Part shown: positions 10,942 to 22,400 of the stretch, one piece after another | How positions within the stretch are numbered: position 1 is the first letter of the stretch | How the letters are laid out: each line of letters starts with the position of its first letter | NCBI GenBank assembly: GCA_006386115.1 | Contig: VFIW01000182.1 | Span: 1-42,827 of the forward strand | Origin: Globisporangium splendens | Lineage: Eukaryota > Oomycota > Peronosporomycetes > Pythiales > Pythiaceae | DNA: 42,827 bases | Reading direction: 5' to 3' | Notes under the pieces: generated by a model | Told to the model about the DNA's origin: nothing | Database searches by the model: none | Seen by the model: only the letters and a program-made list of their open reading frames with translations | Position numbers and translations under genes: made by a program

Positions 10942-11475
10942 TCCTTGTAGAAGTCATTGTTCAGACCGTCCACACCTCCTGCCTTATGCTGATGTAAAGC
11001 CGCAATCGCCTCTCGTACTTCCTTTTCAGTGATGGGTGCCATCAAGTCTTGGTTTTGCGCTTCCGTGACTTTTCGAGTTCCCGGAATGTACACCAGTGCA
11101 TCAAATCGCTGTTCAGCCTTCTGCGGGGAGACCGTATCATGGCTCTGGCCGGTGATTTGGTTCCATTCTGCACCCATGATGTCCGCTAGACTCGCGTTTG
11201 GTGAGTGGTACCTTCCGGGAGTCGGTTCCAATCGCGAAATTGTTTGGTCCCGCTGCCAGTTGGTGATCCTCCGAAAGAAGTGACGAACATCCCCCTGCGT
11301 TGCTTGCATATACTTACCGAATTTCAACTCTGCTGCCTCTTTTGCCGCGTTTGCTTGTTCTTCGATCAGCTGACGCCGTGTGCGGTTTGCCGGTCGGTGC
11401 TGCTGATACTCCAATTTTTGCCGATATCTTCGTACTTGCCGCTTCTCTGCTCGACTTACTCTCAGTATTGCTTTG
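10938..11475 (-). pseudogene. LINE ORF2 pre-RT region, cut at the start of the RT
   Basis: An open frame from about 11475 downwards encodes the basic pre-RT segment (EKRQVRRYRQK) and reaches the first RT block, HKAGGVDGLNNDFYKD. Immediately after FYKD the sequence jumps to the GLHVQPTKS block near the RT C-terminus, with a change of frame. The central RT blocks and the catalytic Asp-Asp motif are therefore absent. Deletion junction about 10938-10945. Confidence 0.8.
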
Positions 11476-11574
11476 ACGAGACGCTGCTCCAGGTGGCTTC
11501 ACACGATTGACCCTTCACTCTGCACCAGCTCCAGCTCGTGAGCGATTGCCTTTTGCACCCCAGTCCGCACCAAG

Positions 11575-12066
11575 TCAGGACGCGAGGTTCGCATCGGGTA
11601 CCTGCACTTGTTCACTTTCCTTGGTCTCGGCGGTTGACTCGTCCATTTCATATGCAGCACCACTGCTTGATGGGCGTCGGAAGAAGTGTTCTCGCTCTGA
11701 TTTCTTGTTGAGTGCGTACACATTAATCCACACTACTCCCTTGGACTTGATAGCGACTGTGCGATTTGTCCACTTGGATTCCTCGATCAGTTGTGTTTCG
11801 CTAATCGTCTTCGGATTTGTGAGTATTGCCACTCCGCCGGTCGCGTCTGGATGGATGGACCAAAAGGACGTTGGTTCGTCCAGGTTTGCAACCCCCCATA
11901 TTCGATTCCAGTAATGTCGGAGTCTGCTTTCTTCTTTGGCTGTGGTGATCCTCGTATCCTGTAAATAAATGATATCATACTTTTCTGCGGTTAGTGCCCC
12001 CTTGAGACCCTCTAACCATTTTGTTCGTTCTTTCTTTTTGAATCCGCACACGTTCTAAGTTAATAC
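11575..12066 (-). pseudogene. LINE ORF2 N-terminus: partial APE-type endonuclease
   Basis: Begins around NVCGFKKKERTKWL and continues with YDIIYLQDTR, the GGVAILTN block and VWINVYALN, which are the ordered blocks of APE-like endonucleases. A TAG directly precedes NVCGF in the same frame, where such proteins usually have a hydrophobic strand running in from the start codon. After EREHFF the similarity ends, so the C-terminal half of the nuclease, with its catalytic His, is missing. Such a nuclease would nick the target DNA to prime reverse transcription. Confidence 0.75.
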
Positions 12067-12198
12067 CCGTAGCGTGTTTGGACATGGTCTTTTTTCCTTT
12101 TCTTGGTTTTTGTAAAATGCATTCTTGAGGGCTGTAGCGCGGCGTACATTTCTGTGCCTGGGCTACTGCCATCTTGGTTACCTGTTGGTGTCGCGCCT

Positions 12199-15100
12199 TT
12201 AGTACCTTGAAGGCTCGACCGAGTCCACTTCCATGGTGACTTGATCCATGATCACCGATAGAGCTGACCACTCGCTGAGCTCCTCTCCACCCTTGAAGGC
12301 TGCTTTGAGTTCTCTGGTTTGCTTCAACATCGCACAGAAGTCTTCAATCGCCTCGTACAAGTTGTCTGGGTCTTCGGCGTCACTGGACCTGAACGCCTGC
12401 AGCTCCTCCTCATACACCGCTGCGCAGACGATGCAGCGGCTGAGCTTCTCTAGCTGGGTCGGGTGACAAAGTCGCAGAACTTCGAACCCACCGTGCTTTA
12501 TTTTTCCAAGCGTCAACCAGTCTTCCTTGGAGTTGAGTAGTGCCGCCTGTTGTTGCTTCGTGGTTGCCGTTGCAATCCTGTCAAACCAACCTGTAATCCA
12601 TCCCCTGGTTTCTGCTTGATCGGTGCGGTATGAAAGACGTTTGAGCCCTTCCTCAATCACCTGTTCGCGCAGAACTTGCGTCAAGTCCACTAGCGTTGGC
12701 CCGCTGAGATGATCCAGTACGTGATGCGGCCCTGGCGACGTCTTCAACATCGCTAGAATTCGCTCCCACTCATTGAGAGCCGCCTGCGTCCATACATCAC
12801 GATTGGACGAGAGCAGAGGAAAGGGGCACTTGGTTTCTTGCTTCCATTGCCACTGGGACCCTTCCCAATGCTCCTGCAGCGTGCGCTCGAGGTCTCTGCG
12901 TTTCTGCATGGAGTCTCCTTCGATCGCCAAACGTCTCGAGAGCGTTTTGGTTTTCTTGAGGGGACATTGGGGCTGTTCAGGTTTACCGCGACGTCACCAT
13001 CTATTGCTGTGAGCATCAGGGGTTCGTCTCTCTCTCGCTTCCTGGGTTGTGGAGGTAACTCGATTGTGGGCGAGTGATATACCACAAGCTGATTCTCCTG
13101 AGATGCGAACAACCAGCCGTGTTGTCCGCTGAGCTGGTTTGGCTCGAACTTTTCTCGCTCGTCCAGCGGTGGGGTTCGCACTGACTCTCCCAAACTGGAA
13201 TTGTCGCTGTCCTCCATTGAATCGTCTGTTTCTCGTTCGGATTCGAATTGACCAGATCGGTCCGTCTTGAACTCCGACTTGCTCCTCTTGGATCCTTGGA
13301 GATGCTTCGCCAATGATGAGCTCGTCATATTCCCCAGTGGTGTTGGGTCGTTCAGGGTTCTGAGGTGCAGACTGTTGTAGTGTTCGTTTGCGAATTTCAT
13401 CACAATTGGTAGCGGACTGCTCGTGGCCTCTGCTTCGTTTCTGTCTTGACGGAGTTCGTCTTCCCACTGCTTCCCTGTGCACGCATATTCTTTGGCTGAC
13501 AAAAACTGGCCGCCTCCATGGACTCTGGATTGTGGCTTGTAAATTGCAAAGATCTTACGGTCTCCGTACGTTGTCTCGATCAGCACAAAGGTTTTCCTCT
13601 GCAAAGCCTTGGCAGCCATCCGCAATGACTCTGGGCCACCCCACAGGGATCCTGGCAGCGTGGAAGATCGACTGGAGGAGCTGCTTGCGATATCACTGAA
13701 ATAGTCGAGAACATCTGCTCTCCTTTCTTTTGGGCTCATTTTTTGATCCCCTCTCCCCAGTGATTCGAGTATTCCCAAATGAGTTCCTTCAGGAAATTCG
13801 AGATCGAAGTTGAGCCGTGCGGCCGCGTTCATGCTTTGCTTGATTCTGCTCGCCGTGGCCTCGATCAGCTTCTCATTGGCCATGTTGTCATGCACGATTT
13901 GGAGCATCGCTTCCGCCACTGCATAAAATTGGCAATTTCCGGTAGGTTGTGGTGTTGCTTCTGCTAGTCCGTTGGCGTCCATCATGTCTTGAACCGTGTA
14001 CTCCCCATCCCAGTCCATGATGTCGTTGCGATTCGGGTTGAGCTCGGTTTGTCTTTCCACGTGCACCTTCATTAACTCGTCCCTATCTCGTCGGAAGCGC
14101 ATCAGCTCTTTTGCCCACCGGATGCCATCCTTGGAAATTTGTCTTGGTCCATTTTTCTGGCTTGCCTTTGACGCGGGTCCTTTTGTGTTCACTGCTCCCC
14201 CGTTTAGTTTCGCCTTCGCCTGTTCTTTGAGATTGCCGGTTTGTTGTACTGAAATTCCTGTTTTCACTGTAAACGACACATTTTTTGTTAGATTATTTGG
14301 GTTGGGGTTCGGTTGTGGGCTGGACGTGTTGGTCTCGTCAGGCGTCACGGGATTCGTGTTCTCGCTCGGCTTGTTTTCCCCCCTGGCGTGAGGATCCTCT
14401 GTTGCGGGTTGAAGTGGCTGTTTCTGTTTGTCGATGCCATCTGAGACAGACTCCTTAATTTCCGCTGCACTGGTGAAAGTGGCTGGCTTTCTCGGGAGTT
14501 TGCTCACTATCTCATCGTCTGCGTGAATACAGTTGTTAGTTGTTAGTTCATGTTCCGTTGCCTTACACGCTCGTGCGAAATGTCCCGCTGCCCCGCAGAT
14601 TAAACAAGGAGCCATTCGGTACTTGGATGCGTGGTGAAGGATGATCGTTCGCCCTCGCCAAATAATTCGTCTGACATCGATAAGCGCTTTTGGACATGAT
14701 TCCTCTTCAAAGAGTACCTCCCACAACTGCGATTGGTGGGATATTGGACCGTATTTATCGAGTGGGTAGGCGTAGAATCGCTTGCCTGTCGTCTGCTTCA
14801 AGTATTCTAAAAACAGGGACATATTCATTGAGCGAGCAGTGTTCAACAGTTGAATTTTGTACCTGGATCTCGATTCTGCATTCTGTAGCCCGTCCGCTCC
14901 CAATTGCCTGTTCCACACACTGTCTGCCTCCGGTCGCTCTCCGGTTGTCTCCGTCGGATGCGCGGATATGAGATGCACCAATTGGCGTCTGGAGGGGATC
15001 GTCATTTTGTCCCATTTCGCCGCTGTGCTCCTGTCAAAGAAATAGAAGTGGAGTGAGTGAGTGCTGTCATTATATTCCGCAGCTTTGAGGTCTCTCAGCA

Positions 15101-15974
15101 TCGCCATTGTCTCTTCCATTTTGCCGTCATTGCGGAATCTCGCTGCTTGCAAGATGGCTTCCACGATTCGTTTGGTCGACTGATGATCTTTGTAGACTTG
15201 CGTCGCATCCGATAATTTGCCAACCAGCTCTCCTTCCACTTGAGCTGCGATGGTGTTCTGGAAACGGAAGAGAGTGTCCCCATCACATACTCGCCGTAGG
15301 AATTGAGGCAGGTGTCGAATCAGGAGTTCGCCTTCCACGATCGCTAGCATGATATCCCATTCCATCGTTGTCGGCTGGCGCAGGGTCAGTGAGTACTCGA
15401 ACTTTTGCTTGCAGTGTCGGATCATGTTGCGTTGTTCCTCCTCCGAGTATTTGTTCGATTTGAAAATGAAGGGCTGGGTGCCTTGCTCTTTGACGTTTGT
15501 TTGAGTGCTGGTGCTCGTTTGCGAACCCCATGGCGAAGCCTTGGTTTCTGCTGCAAGCCTGTTCTGGTCAATTCTCTTTTGGATAAGGGCTACCACTGTC
15601 CACGATGACCGGTGCATATCCTTGCATAAATCTTGGATCGTCCGCTTCCACTCCGGAAAGGATTTTCCCTTTTCAATTGCCAGTAGACGGAAAAGGTCCA
15701 CCAGCGCATCCGCTTCTTCTCCGTTGAGTGTTGGGTAATTGTCGTTCGCCTTTTTTGGTTTCTCAAGAATCCGCATCCCGTTGTAGAGAGCTGTGAACAT
15801 TAACCGCACTTCGTATCCAATCTCCACTCTGTTGACCGCGTTTGGTGACTCACGCAACTTCGCGGCAAGGGCTTCGTATCTCTCCAGTGATGCCGTCTCC
15901 GTCGGCGCTGTACCCATGTTGTGTTGATGTTCATCAGCACGACAAGTATTGAAGTACACCAAGCGATTATGCAT
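12199..15974 (-). pseudogene. LINE ORF1: CCHC zinc knuckle plus OTU-like cysteine protease
   Basis: About 1,000 codons are open from the ATG at 15974 (a second ATG is at about 15917), then a frameshift between about 12975 and 12925, then a further 240 codons in the other frame to 12199. Intact ORF1 would be near 1,250 aa. A CCHC knuckle CLICGAAGHFARAC lies near residue 458. From about residue 670 to 870 there is an OTU-type protease: catalytic cysteine in GNCQFYAVAEA (near 680), the WGGPESLRMAAKAL helix (near 780), and the catalytic histidine in NEHYNSL (near 863). Canonical OTU proteins have Asp before GNC; here it is Thr-Gly-Asn-Cys. OTU enzymes cleave ubiquitin or ubiquitin-like chains; activity here is inference. 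The C-terminal 240 residues are unfamiliar. Confidence 0.8.
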
Positions 15975-16097
15975 TCAAGCTCCATGTTGTTCTAGACTCG
16001 ATGCGCCATCAAATTTACCGTGGGAATGCAGTTCGCCTACGCAATGACACACTTCAGTTGTCGAAGTTTATCCACCAAACACACATGCAAAGCATAC

Positions 16098-16213
16098 CTT
16101 GGTGTCCTCGCGGGTGAGCACCGTTACGGACACCTTGTTCTTTAGGAGCTCGTCGACAACGAGGCTACCGAGGGAGCCAACACCGATAACAGCAAACGAC
16201 TTGTAGGCACCAT
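16098..16213 (-). pseudogene. stand-alone exon 1 of an NmrA-like gene (copy 4)
   Basis: The minus strand encodes AYKSFAVIGVGSLGS...VLTREDTK and then a GTATGC donor at 16097, exactly like exon 1 of the intact genes. The length is 116 rather than 117 bases: one base is missing just after the ATG, so the start codon is out of frame with the rest. No exon 2 or 3 follows before the LINE. The shared upstream element is at 16267-16304. It is a broken duplicate of the 5' end only. Confidence 0.75.
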
Positions 16214-16266
16214 GCTTGGATACTCGGGCTGCTGGAGAATGGAAGTTGTGGAGAGAATGTAGCTTG

Positions 16267-16304
16267 AGGTGTTTCACCAAGAGAGTTTTTGAAGAATGAG
16301 GTCT
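16267..16304 (-). promoter_or_regulatory. shared upstream element of NmrA exon-1 copy 4
   Basis: On the minus strand AGACCTCATTCTTCAAAAAC then TCTCTTGGTGAAACACCT, about 54 bases before the broken ATG. The TCATTCTTCAAAA core is identical to the consensus of the five copies. Confidence 0.55.
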
Positions 16305-16936
16305 TGTCACCAGTCTCGCAGCCGCAAAAACGCGCTTGAGAGACGTCAATGCAATTAAGGAGGAACATTGTCTGCTCCTTTTTGTGTTGTTGACGCCACC
16401 CTCGTGTCTTATTGGATGATACCTCAGCGCTGAGCTGAAGGGTGAAGAGCATGTGACCAAGACGGTAATCCAACCACCCAGACCCGAAACCAACCAACCC
16501 TGCGAGTGCCAAAACTCTAGGACCTCCTCTACCTCCACCAAGGAGGAGCACCTCTCTGCGCTCGGTAAATGGCGCGCTGCTAGCAGCGCTTTAACACTGC
16601 CAGCAGCGCTTTAACACTGCCAGCGACAGTGACTCTGTCCCTCGTGCATGGTATTCATCCATTGCAATCCCTCCACATGAAAAAGTTCTCTCTTCAGAAT
16701 TAATCACCGATTCATTTTTACGCGTACCAGTCCAGATAATACCGCCAATCTGCCTTCTGCTACACAGCCGCAACTATGAAAACCCTATGAAGGTTTGAGC
16801 ATTTACACCATTCAATGAAACTTTGGCCAAGTATTTTGTTTACATGTTCTCATATGCAAATTACTCAGCCTGAGAAGAACACGAGAGAAACAACTCACAC
16901 TTCAGCCTTGCGCAAAAGCGCGTGGTGAGGGTTTTC
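16305..16936. other. gene-free stretch with a short tandem repeat
   Basis: About 0.6 kb between the exon-1 fragment and the 3' end of NmrA gene B. The only structure seen is the 20-bp tandem repeat at 16579-16627. Confidence 0.5.
16579..16627 (+). repeat. 20-bp tandem repeat, about 2.4 copies
   Basis: Two copies of a 20-bp unit, GCCAGCAGCGCTTTAACACT (the first copy has T for C at the third base), then a partial third copy. Confidence 0.8.
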
Positions 16937-17984
16937 TTAAGCTTTGAAGAATACACCGATCGGCGAAGGGTTCCAGTCGGGGTAGAATTTGCTGATCGCC
17001 GCCTTGACGTCTTCAGCCGGACCAGAGACCGCATTCCCATCAGCGATCACGGTTCCGAAAAACGCGAAGATGTCGGTGCTGAAGTTCTTGCGCGTCTCCT
17101 CCACGTCAAGGTACTCGATCTCGATCTTCGTGCCGTAGTTCTTTTCCGCGATAGCAACGAGTTCGTGGTGGGTCTTGCGGTCTCCTTCAATAGGAATCTT
17201 GGTCCAAGCCAAGTCCGACGGTTCCGCCGTCGTGAGTGCGTGCACCACGAAACGAGCAATGTCATGTCGAGACGTCAGACTGAATGGCATGTCGCCCGTA
17301 CCGGTAACGGTGAGTTTGGTGGTCGTGGGAGCGAGCGAATTTTTGGCGAAATTTTCAGCAAAGAAGCCCGTGTAGAACACCGTGTACGGCAGGTCAACCT
17401 CCTTGAGCACGTCTTGCACGACCTTCTTCTCGTACGTGAACGCCTCCGTGACGTAGATGCCGTACTCAGCAGGCACAAATAGTTGTACGCCAGCGGTCTT
17501 CGCTACTTTGGCAATGCCTACCTGAGCACCGAGCACGAATGTGTTGACAGCGCTCACACTGTCATGGGAAGTAGTGAACGGTCATCAGAACCATCGGTCA
17601 GTAATAACATGCGACGTGCGGCATCGCCATCATATGCAATAAAAAGGAAGTATTGCAGTACGTACACGACTTCGACGTCGGAGAGCGCATTCTTCAGCCC
17701 GGCTTCATTCGAGTAGTCGACCTTGACGATGGTCGCACCGTTTTCCTTGAACGCCGCGAATGCCGGCTACATGACACCAAAGATGTTAGTTACTTCTTGG
17801 ACATGCAAGCCGAATACCACAGCGACGGTCAGATCGAGTTCGCCGTGCATTCACAGCACATGCATACCTTGGTGTCATCACGAGTGAGCACCTTAACCGA
17901 GACCTCGGTCTTGAGGAGCTCGTTGACGATGTAGCTGCCGAGGGAGCCAGCACCGATAACAGCGAACGACTTGTAGGCGACCAT
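16937..17984 (-). CDS. NmrA-like NAD(P)-binding oxidoreductase family protein, gene B
   Basis: Same three-exon structure as gene A: 17984-17868, 17766-17666 and 17558-16937, product 279 aa, GT-AG introns with the same lengths. It shows the same GAGSLG cofactor motif and NmrA-family blocks. I count five base differences from gene A over about 1,030 bases: Ala/Val at residue 2, Glu/Gly in exon 2, Val/Met and Asn/Asp in exon 3, and one silent change. The last codons (VFFKA versus EFIKV) and both flanks are different. Gene B has the best-kept shared upstream element. The function is not determined beyond the family. Confidence 0.85.
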
Positions 17985-18030
17985 GTTGGTGTTGGATGGA
18001 GGTAGTTTTCGAAAAGAGTGTGTTGGTTGC

Positions 18031-18068
18031 TGGTGTATCACCGAGGCGGGTTTTTGAAGAGTGAGGTC
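18031..18068 (-). promoter_or_regulatory. shared upstream element of NmrA gene B
   Basis: On the minus strand AGACCTCACTCTTCAAAAAC then CCGCCTCGGTGATACACCA, 47 bases before the ATG at 17984. TCACTCT fits the oomycete initiator (YCAYTYY), so transcription may begin here. It matches the elements at 5234, 5738, 7688 and 16267. Confidence 0.55.
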
Positions 18069-19167
18069 TGTCTCGCTTCCGCCACCAAGCACGCGCAGAC
18101 GGTATGCTGCAGCACAAGGGAGCACAGACCTCCATGCTGGCGCGTATCTCTGCTCTAATCCTTCAGGAAATCCGCGTTGAAGTTCGCCATTGGCGCGAGG
18201 GAGCAGCGCATCAAGGCAGCACGCGCTGTGGCTTCAAGAGTTGACTTGGGAGGTCAGGAACCTGGTCACAGAATCATATCTGATCCCGTGCGTGTCAAGG
18301 TTGCGTGAACATGGCTGAAATCATGACGTGTACCGAACGGGAAGATTCTATTGGATGTAAAGTCTTCAATATTAACCAATGATATGAAGATCTCATGTTG
18401 ATAAAGCAAGCTGCATTGTAACCGTCTTTTTTATGCTCGTGTAGCCATTTGAGAAATGACCAGTTTCCCCACATGATGACACAAAGAACGAAAAGCGCTG
18501 AATGCTCATTGACGCAGACGCAGCGCACCGAGCATTTCCAGCTTGCCGCTCTGCTGCAACATATGCGAAGCTCGTCCAGGCACGCACCTCATGTGTCACT
18601 CGCTGCGGCCTCGTCCTGACTGCTGGTGGTGGCCATAATCCGCTGCAAAATCAGGCACTGCATGTGCGACGCCATTCAGAACGGTTTCGTCAGCCAGACG
18701 AGGAGAGCTGTGTGTGCAAACTTGCATTCAGAGACCTCTATGGGACGAATCCGTGCGTCGACGCTGTGTAGGAGAGTTCCTTGGACGATTCCTTGATTCG
18801 TTCAGTTGAAAGATCGGGCTTGGCTGATGATTTATGTGCGCGGTGGTGTCTGCATGATGGTCTTGTTCGATCCTGGCAAGTCGCTCGGTCTAGCACCAGC
18901 AATAGTCGACGCGAGGCTCATTGCTCGCGCTTCCTCCAAGCTCGGATCGATATTTATACGCAGAATGTGAAGCTAGATGCTTTTTATTGGCTCATGAGAC
19001 TAACTGCCAAATATAGTCCATTCCATGGCAATTGGGAGCACTCGTCGGAGAGCTTCTTGCAAATGTGTATTGCGTGCGATTCCGCTCTTGCCACCTAGTG
19101 TGAATTGCCGGTGCAGTTTTGTGCGCTCAGCTGCCCTGAGGATCTTCTGCTCAAGGTTCCGAGTCTA
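18069..19167. other. gene-free stretch upstream of the LRR/EF-hand gene
   Basis: About 1.1 kb. Short open frames only, without recognisable motifs or signal peptides. It marks the border between the repeat-rich left part and the gene-dense right part. Confidence 0.5.
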
Positions 19168-19422
19168 ATGGAGTCACTCGGCCGCAGCCCAACACGGAAG
19201 AACTTGCCGCGCTTGAGTGTGTCTCCGCAGCGACAATCGATAGTTGGGTTTTCACAGGCAAGTGATGACTTCACGCGAGCCTTTCCTACATTGATTAGTG
19301 CCTTGGACGCGTCTCTTACGTCCTTTTACTACTTGCTTTGCCCACAAGCCTAGGCAACGGATGGAAGTAGCGAAACGACGTTCGAAGCCGCGAAAGCGAC
19401 CACGACACAATTCCTTGGTCGC

Positions 19423-22400
19423 ATGAGCTGGGATCGTGATCTCCTTGATATCTCTCCTGCTGATCTGCAGGACTCTTTGCGACTCTCGCCCCAACGAAAG
19501 AAAGCGTACGCGTCGTTTCCACCGTCTCCAGTGTTGTCGCCATCGAAAACGTCGTCATCATGGAGTGGACTTTCCTCAACAGCCAACAACTACAGGAAGC
19601 AGTCTGGCATGAGTTTCCAAGAATCGTTGGACGAAGTCGAGAAGTCGCTCGATGTCAACGTCCGCCATCGGTACCGTGGCCGCCACAAACAGCCGAAAAG
19701 TCCAGTCAGAGTCTCACCACTGCCACCAAAGAAAATCGCGCGAACTGGTCCGTCCAAGTCCTGCTTTGAGTTCGCCCCTTTGCAAGATCCGATGATGCTG
19801 ATGGCGACGGCAGCCCAGGAAGCCGAAGACGAAGCAGACGACGACGATGGTGATGATGACGATCGCGTTAATCGTGACGGTTTGAGTGAGAAAAGTCCGC
19901 GAAGCAGTCGCGAAAAGGAAGAAGACACCGAAAACGAATATGATACGAACTCTACAGCATCGCCGCAGGTGAAGCTCAAATACTTTGGCGCCGCTGCAAA
20001 AGCTGCATACTACAAAACGTACCAAGAGCTCCATGGGAAGTCCCACTTGTTTATAGAGAAAGTCGGCGCTGTCAGTACCTCAACTTTATCATCTTCGACA
20101 TTATCTAGTACCCAGTCCTTGCGAATGTCTCCAGCATCTCGTGAGGACGCTGTCGGCACCCCTACTTCATCTCTTCGCAAACCTACGACCCTGTCTTCGG
20201 TCGGAAACTCTGTTGAGGCAATTACCAACGGTGTGAACGGCGATAGCAGCGTAGGCAACGCACAGGAACTGAAGACACCGAGCCCGACCTCCTCGCTTGG
20301 GCACCGCCGCCAGGCACTTCGCTCACCTATTTCGGCAGTACTGGCACAGAATAATTCTGCTTCGTTCTACTCGAAGCCATCGCTGCATTCTCCTCGCGTG
20401 CTCTTTCTGTCGTCCTGCATCGCGCAGTCACAGCCGGCGATCTCGATTTTGCTTCGCAAGGAGAATTGCCATACTTATGACTTCAGTCACCAGGGGCTTG
20501 GAGACAAGTTTATCATCCAATTTGCCGCGTGTCTTCCAGATCTGCCGCTCATCGAAGCCATCAACGTCTGCGGCAATCGCTTGTCGGACAACGCGCTCAA
20601 TTGTCTGCTGCTGGCGCTGGAAAACAAGCCGAATCTGGTGAAATTAGACATCTCGGAGAACGAAATCGGTGCCAAGAGCGCCAAAAGCCTTCGCGATTAC
20701 ATCGCATCGTCGCTGTGTACCGTCAAGACGCTCGGATTAAACAATGCTGACGTCGACGATCAGGAATGCACGCTGTTTATGATCGCGTTTGAGAGAAACA
20801 AATCCGTCGAGCAATTATACCTTCGCTCGAACCGCATTGGCCAGCTGGTGAGTACCACCAAAACTAAAGGCAAGAGTGCGCAAGCAGGAGATTCTGATGG
20901 TGGTGGAAGCAGTAATTCCGGCAAGACCGGGTCCACTGGTTCATCTTCACTCCCGACGGGAGGAGAAGCTATTGGCGCCATGCTCAACGTGAATCTGAAC
21001 ATCGCGCACCTCGATCTGTCGTGGAATCTGATAAAGTTTGCAAGCGCGTCGCAGATTAGCAATGCCTTGCAGCTGAACTACAACCTCAAGGAGCTCAACT
21101 TGTCGTACAACGCATGCGGCGACCAAGGAGCGATGGTGATCGCGAGTGGCCTTGCTGCGAATAAAGGGCTGCGTGAACTCGTGCTCGATGGGAACTCCGT
21201 CGGTCTCGAAAGTGGCCGCGCGCTGATGCATGCAGCATGTACGCGACCTGGAGCTGCGTCCATGATATGCCATGTTTCACTCTTCGACTGCAACCTGACA
21301 AAGTCTGTAGGGTCAGCGACATGGCCCCACGGAAAACCAAGTGATACTGGCAAAGCTGCAACTAAAGAAATGACGTTGTTCAACCCAGCGAATCCGACGG
21401 GCGAGTACAGCCTCGAGCTTAGTGATCCGTACGAAAACATGATTGCACATGAGCTTCTTCGAATCGCTACGTTTAAAGAAGGCTACCGATTCGTAAAGCT
21501 GGAGTATTCCAATGGATCGAGCGCTAGTGGGGGCAACAAAGCGCCGCTAACTACGAAGATCGAGCTCTCAAGACGGTCACAGAAGGCTGCGATGCAACAT
21601 CTTCCAGACACCGATGCAGAGACTCTGGGATCAGCCTTCAGACTTCACAATCGCTCCCCCGTCGCGCTTCTTTTCGCTCAGATCGACAAGGATCGGTCTG
21701 GATCCGTGGATTTTGACGAGTTGGCCCAGGCGCTGCGTGGCTACGGACTCAACATCAGCGAAGACCGACTTGCAGCACTTCTAAGCGAATACGATTGTGA
21801 CCACAATGGTTCGCTCCAGGAAGACGAATTTCAGGACTTTTTCCTTCGATGTGGCTTCGCGATGGTCGATACAGACCGTTCTGGGAGTCTGAATCGAGAG
21901 GAAATCGAAAATGTGATCCGGTTTATGGGCATCGAAGACGTGAGTGCGCACACGATTCAGCGCATGGCGGCGCAGTACGATATGAACAACAGCGGCGAAA
22001 TCGACGAGCACGAGTTCGTCGAGTTTATGAAGGCCGAGATGTTTCGCATCACGCAGACACCGTCAGACGAACGCGAGACTCTCGGCGATGCGTACGAAGC
22101 CGTTGCGCTTCGCGAACCTTCCGGTGCGATCTGGAAAATCCCAACTTCGGGTATGCTCCAAGCCGAACTCGATCAATCATACGACCACCACGATGTAGAC
22201 GAAGCGAGGAGATCAAGCAGCGACAATATCCACAATAGCCGACGACGATCAACAATGGGTGTCCCAGGAGCGACGAGTATCTCGGACGCGGTAGTCTCGA
22301 AACTCGTTGCTAGCGTGCAAGGCATGGGTCGCAATGCAGCCGAACAAGCCGATTTCCTCAAAGCGGTGCTCGCCGACTCGGACCTTTTCTTCACTGCAGC

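Larger units (their letters stand above)
8705..15974 (-). mobile_element. degraded non-LTR (LINE-type) retrotransposon
   Basis: Minus-strand element with ORF1 (zinc knuckle plus OTU-like protease) followed by ORF2 (APE-type endonuclease, reverse transcriptase remains, RNase H). The order ORF1 - EN - RT - RNase H is that of APE-type LINEs. It is inactive: frameshift near the end of ORF1, TAG at the start of ORF2, loss of the C-terminal part of the endonuclease, an internal deletion that removes the RT core, and another frameshift after it. The 5' end is placed at the ORF1 start, so the untranslated leader is not included. It sits between NmrA gene A and a solitary NmrA exon-1 fragment. Confidence 0.88.
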
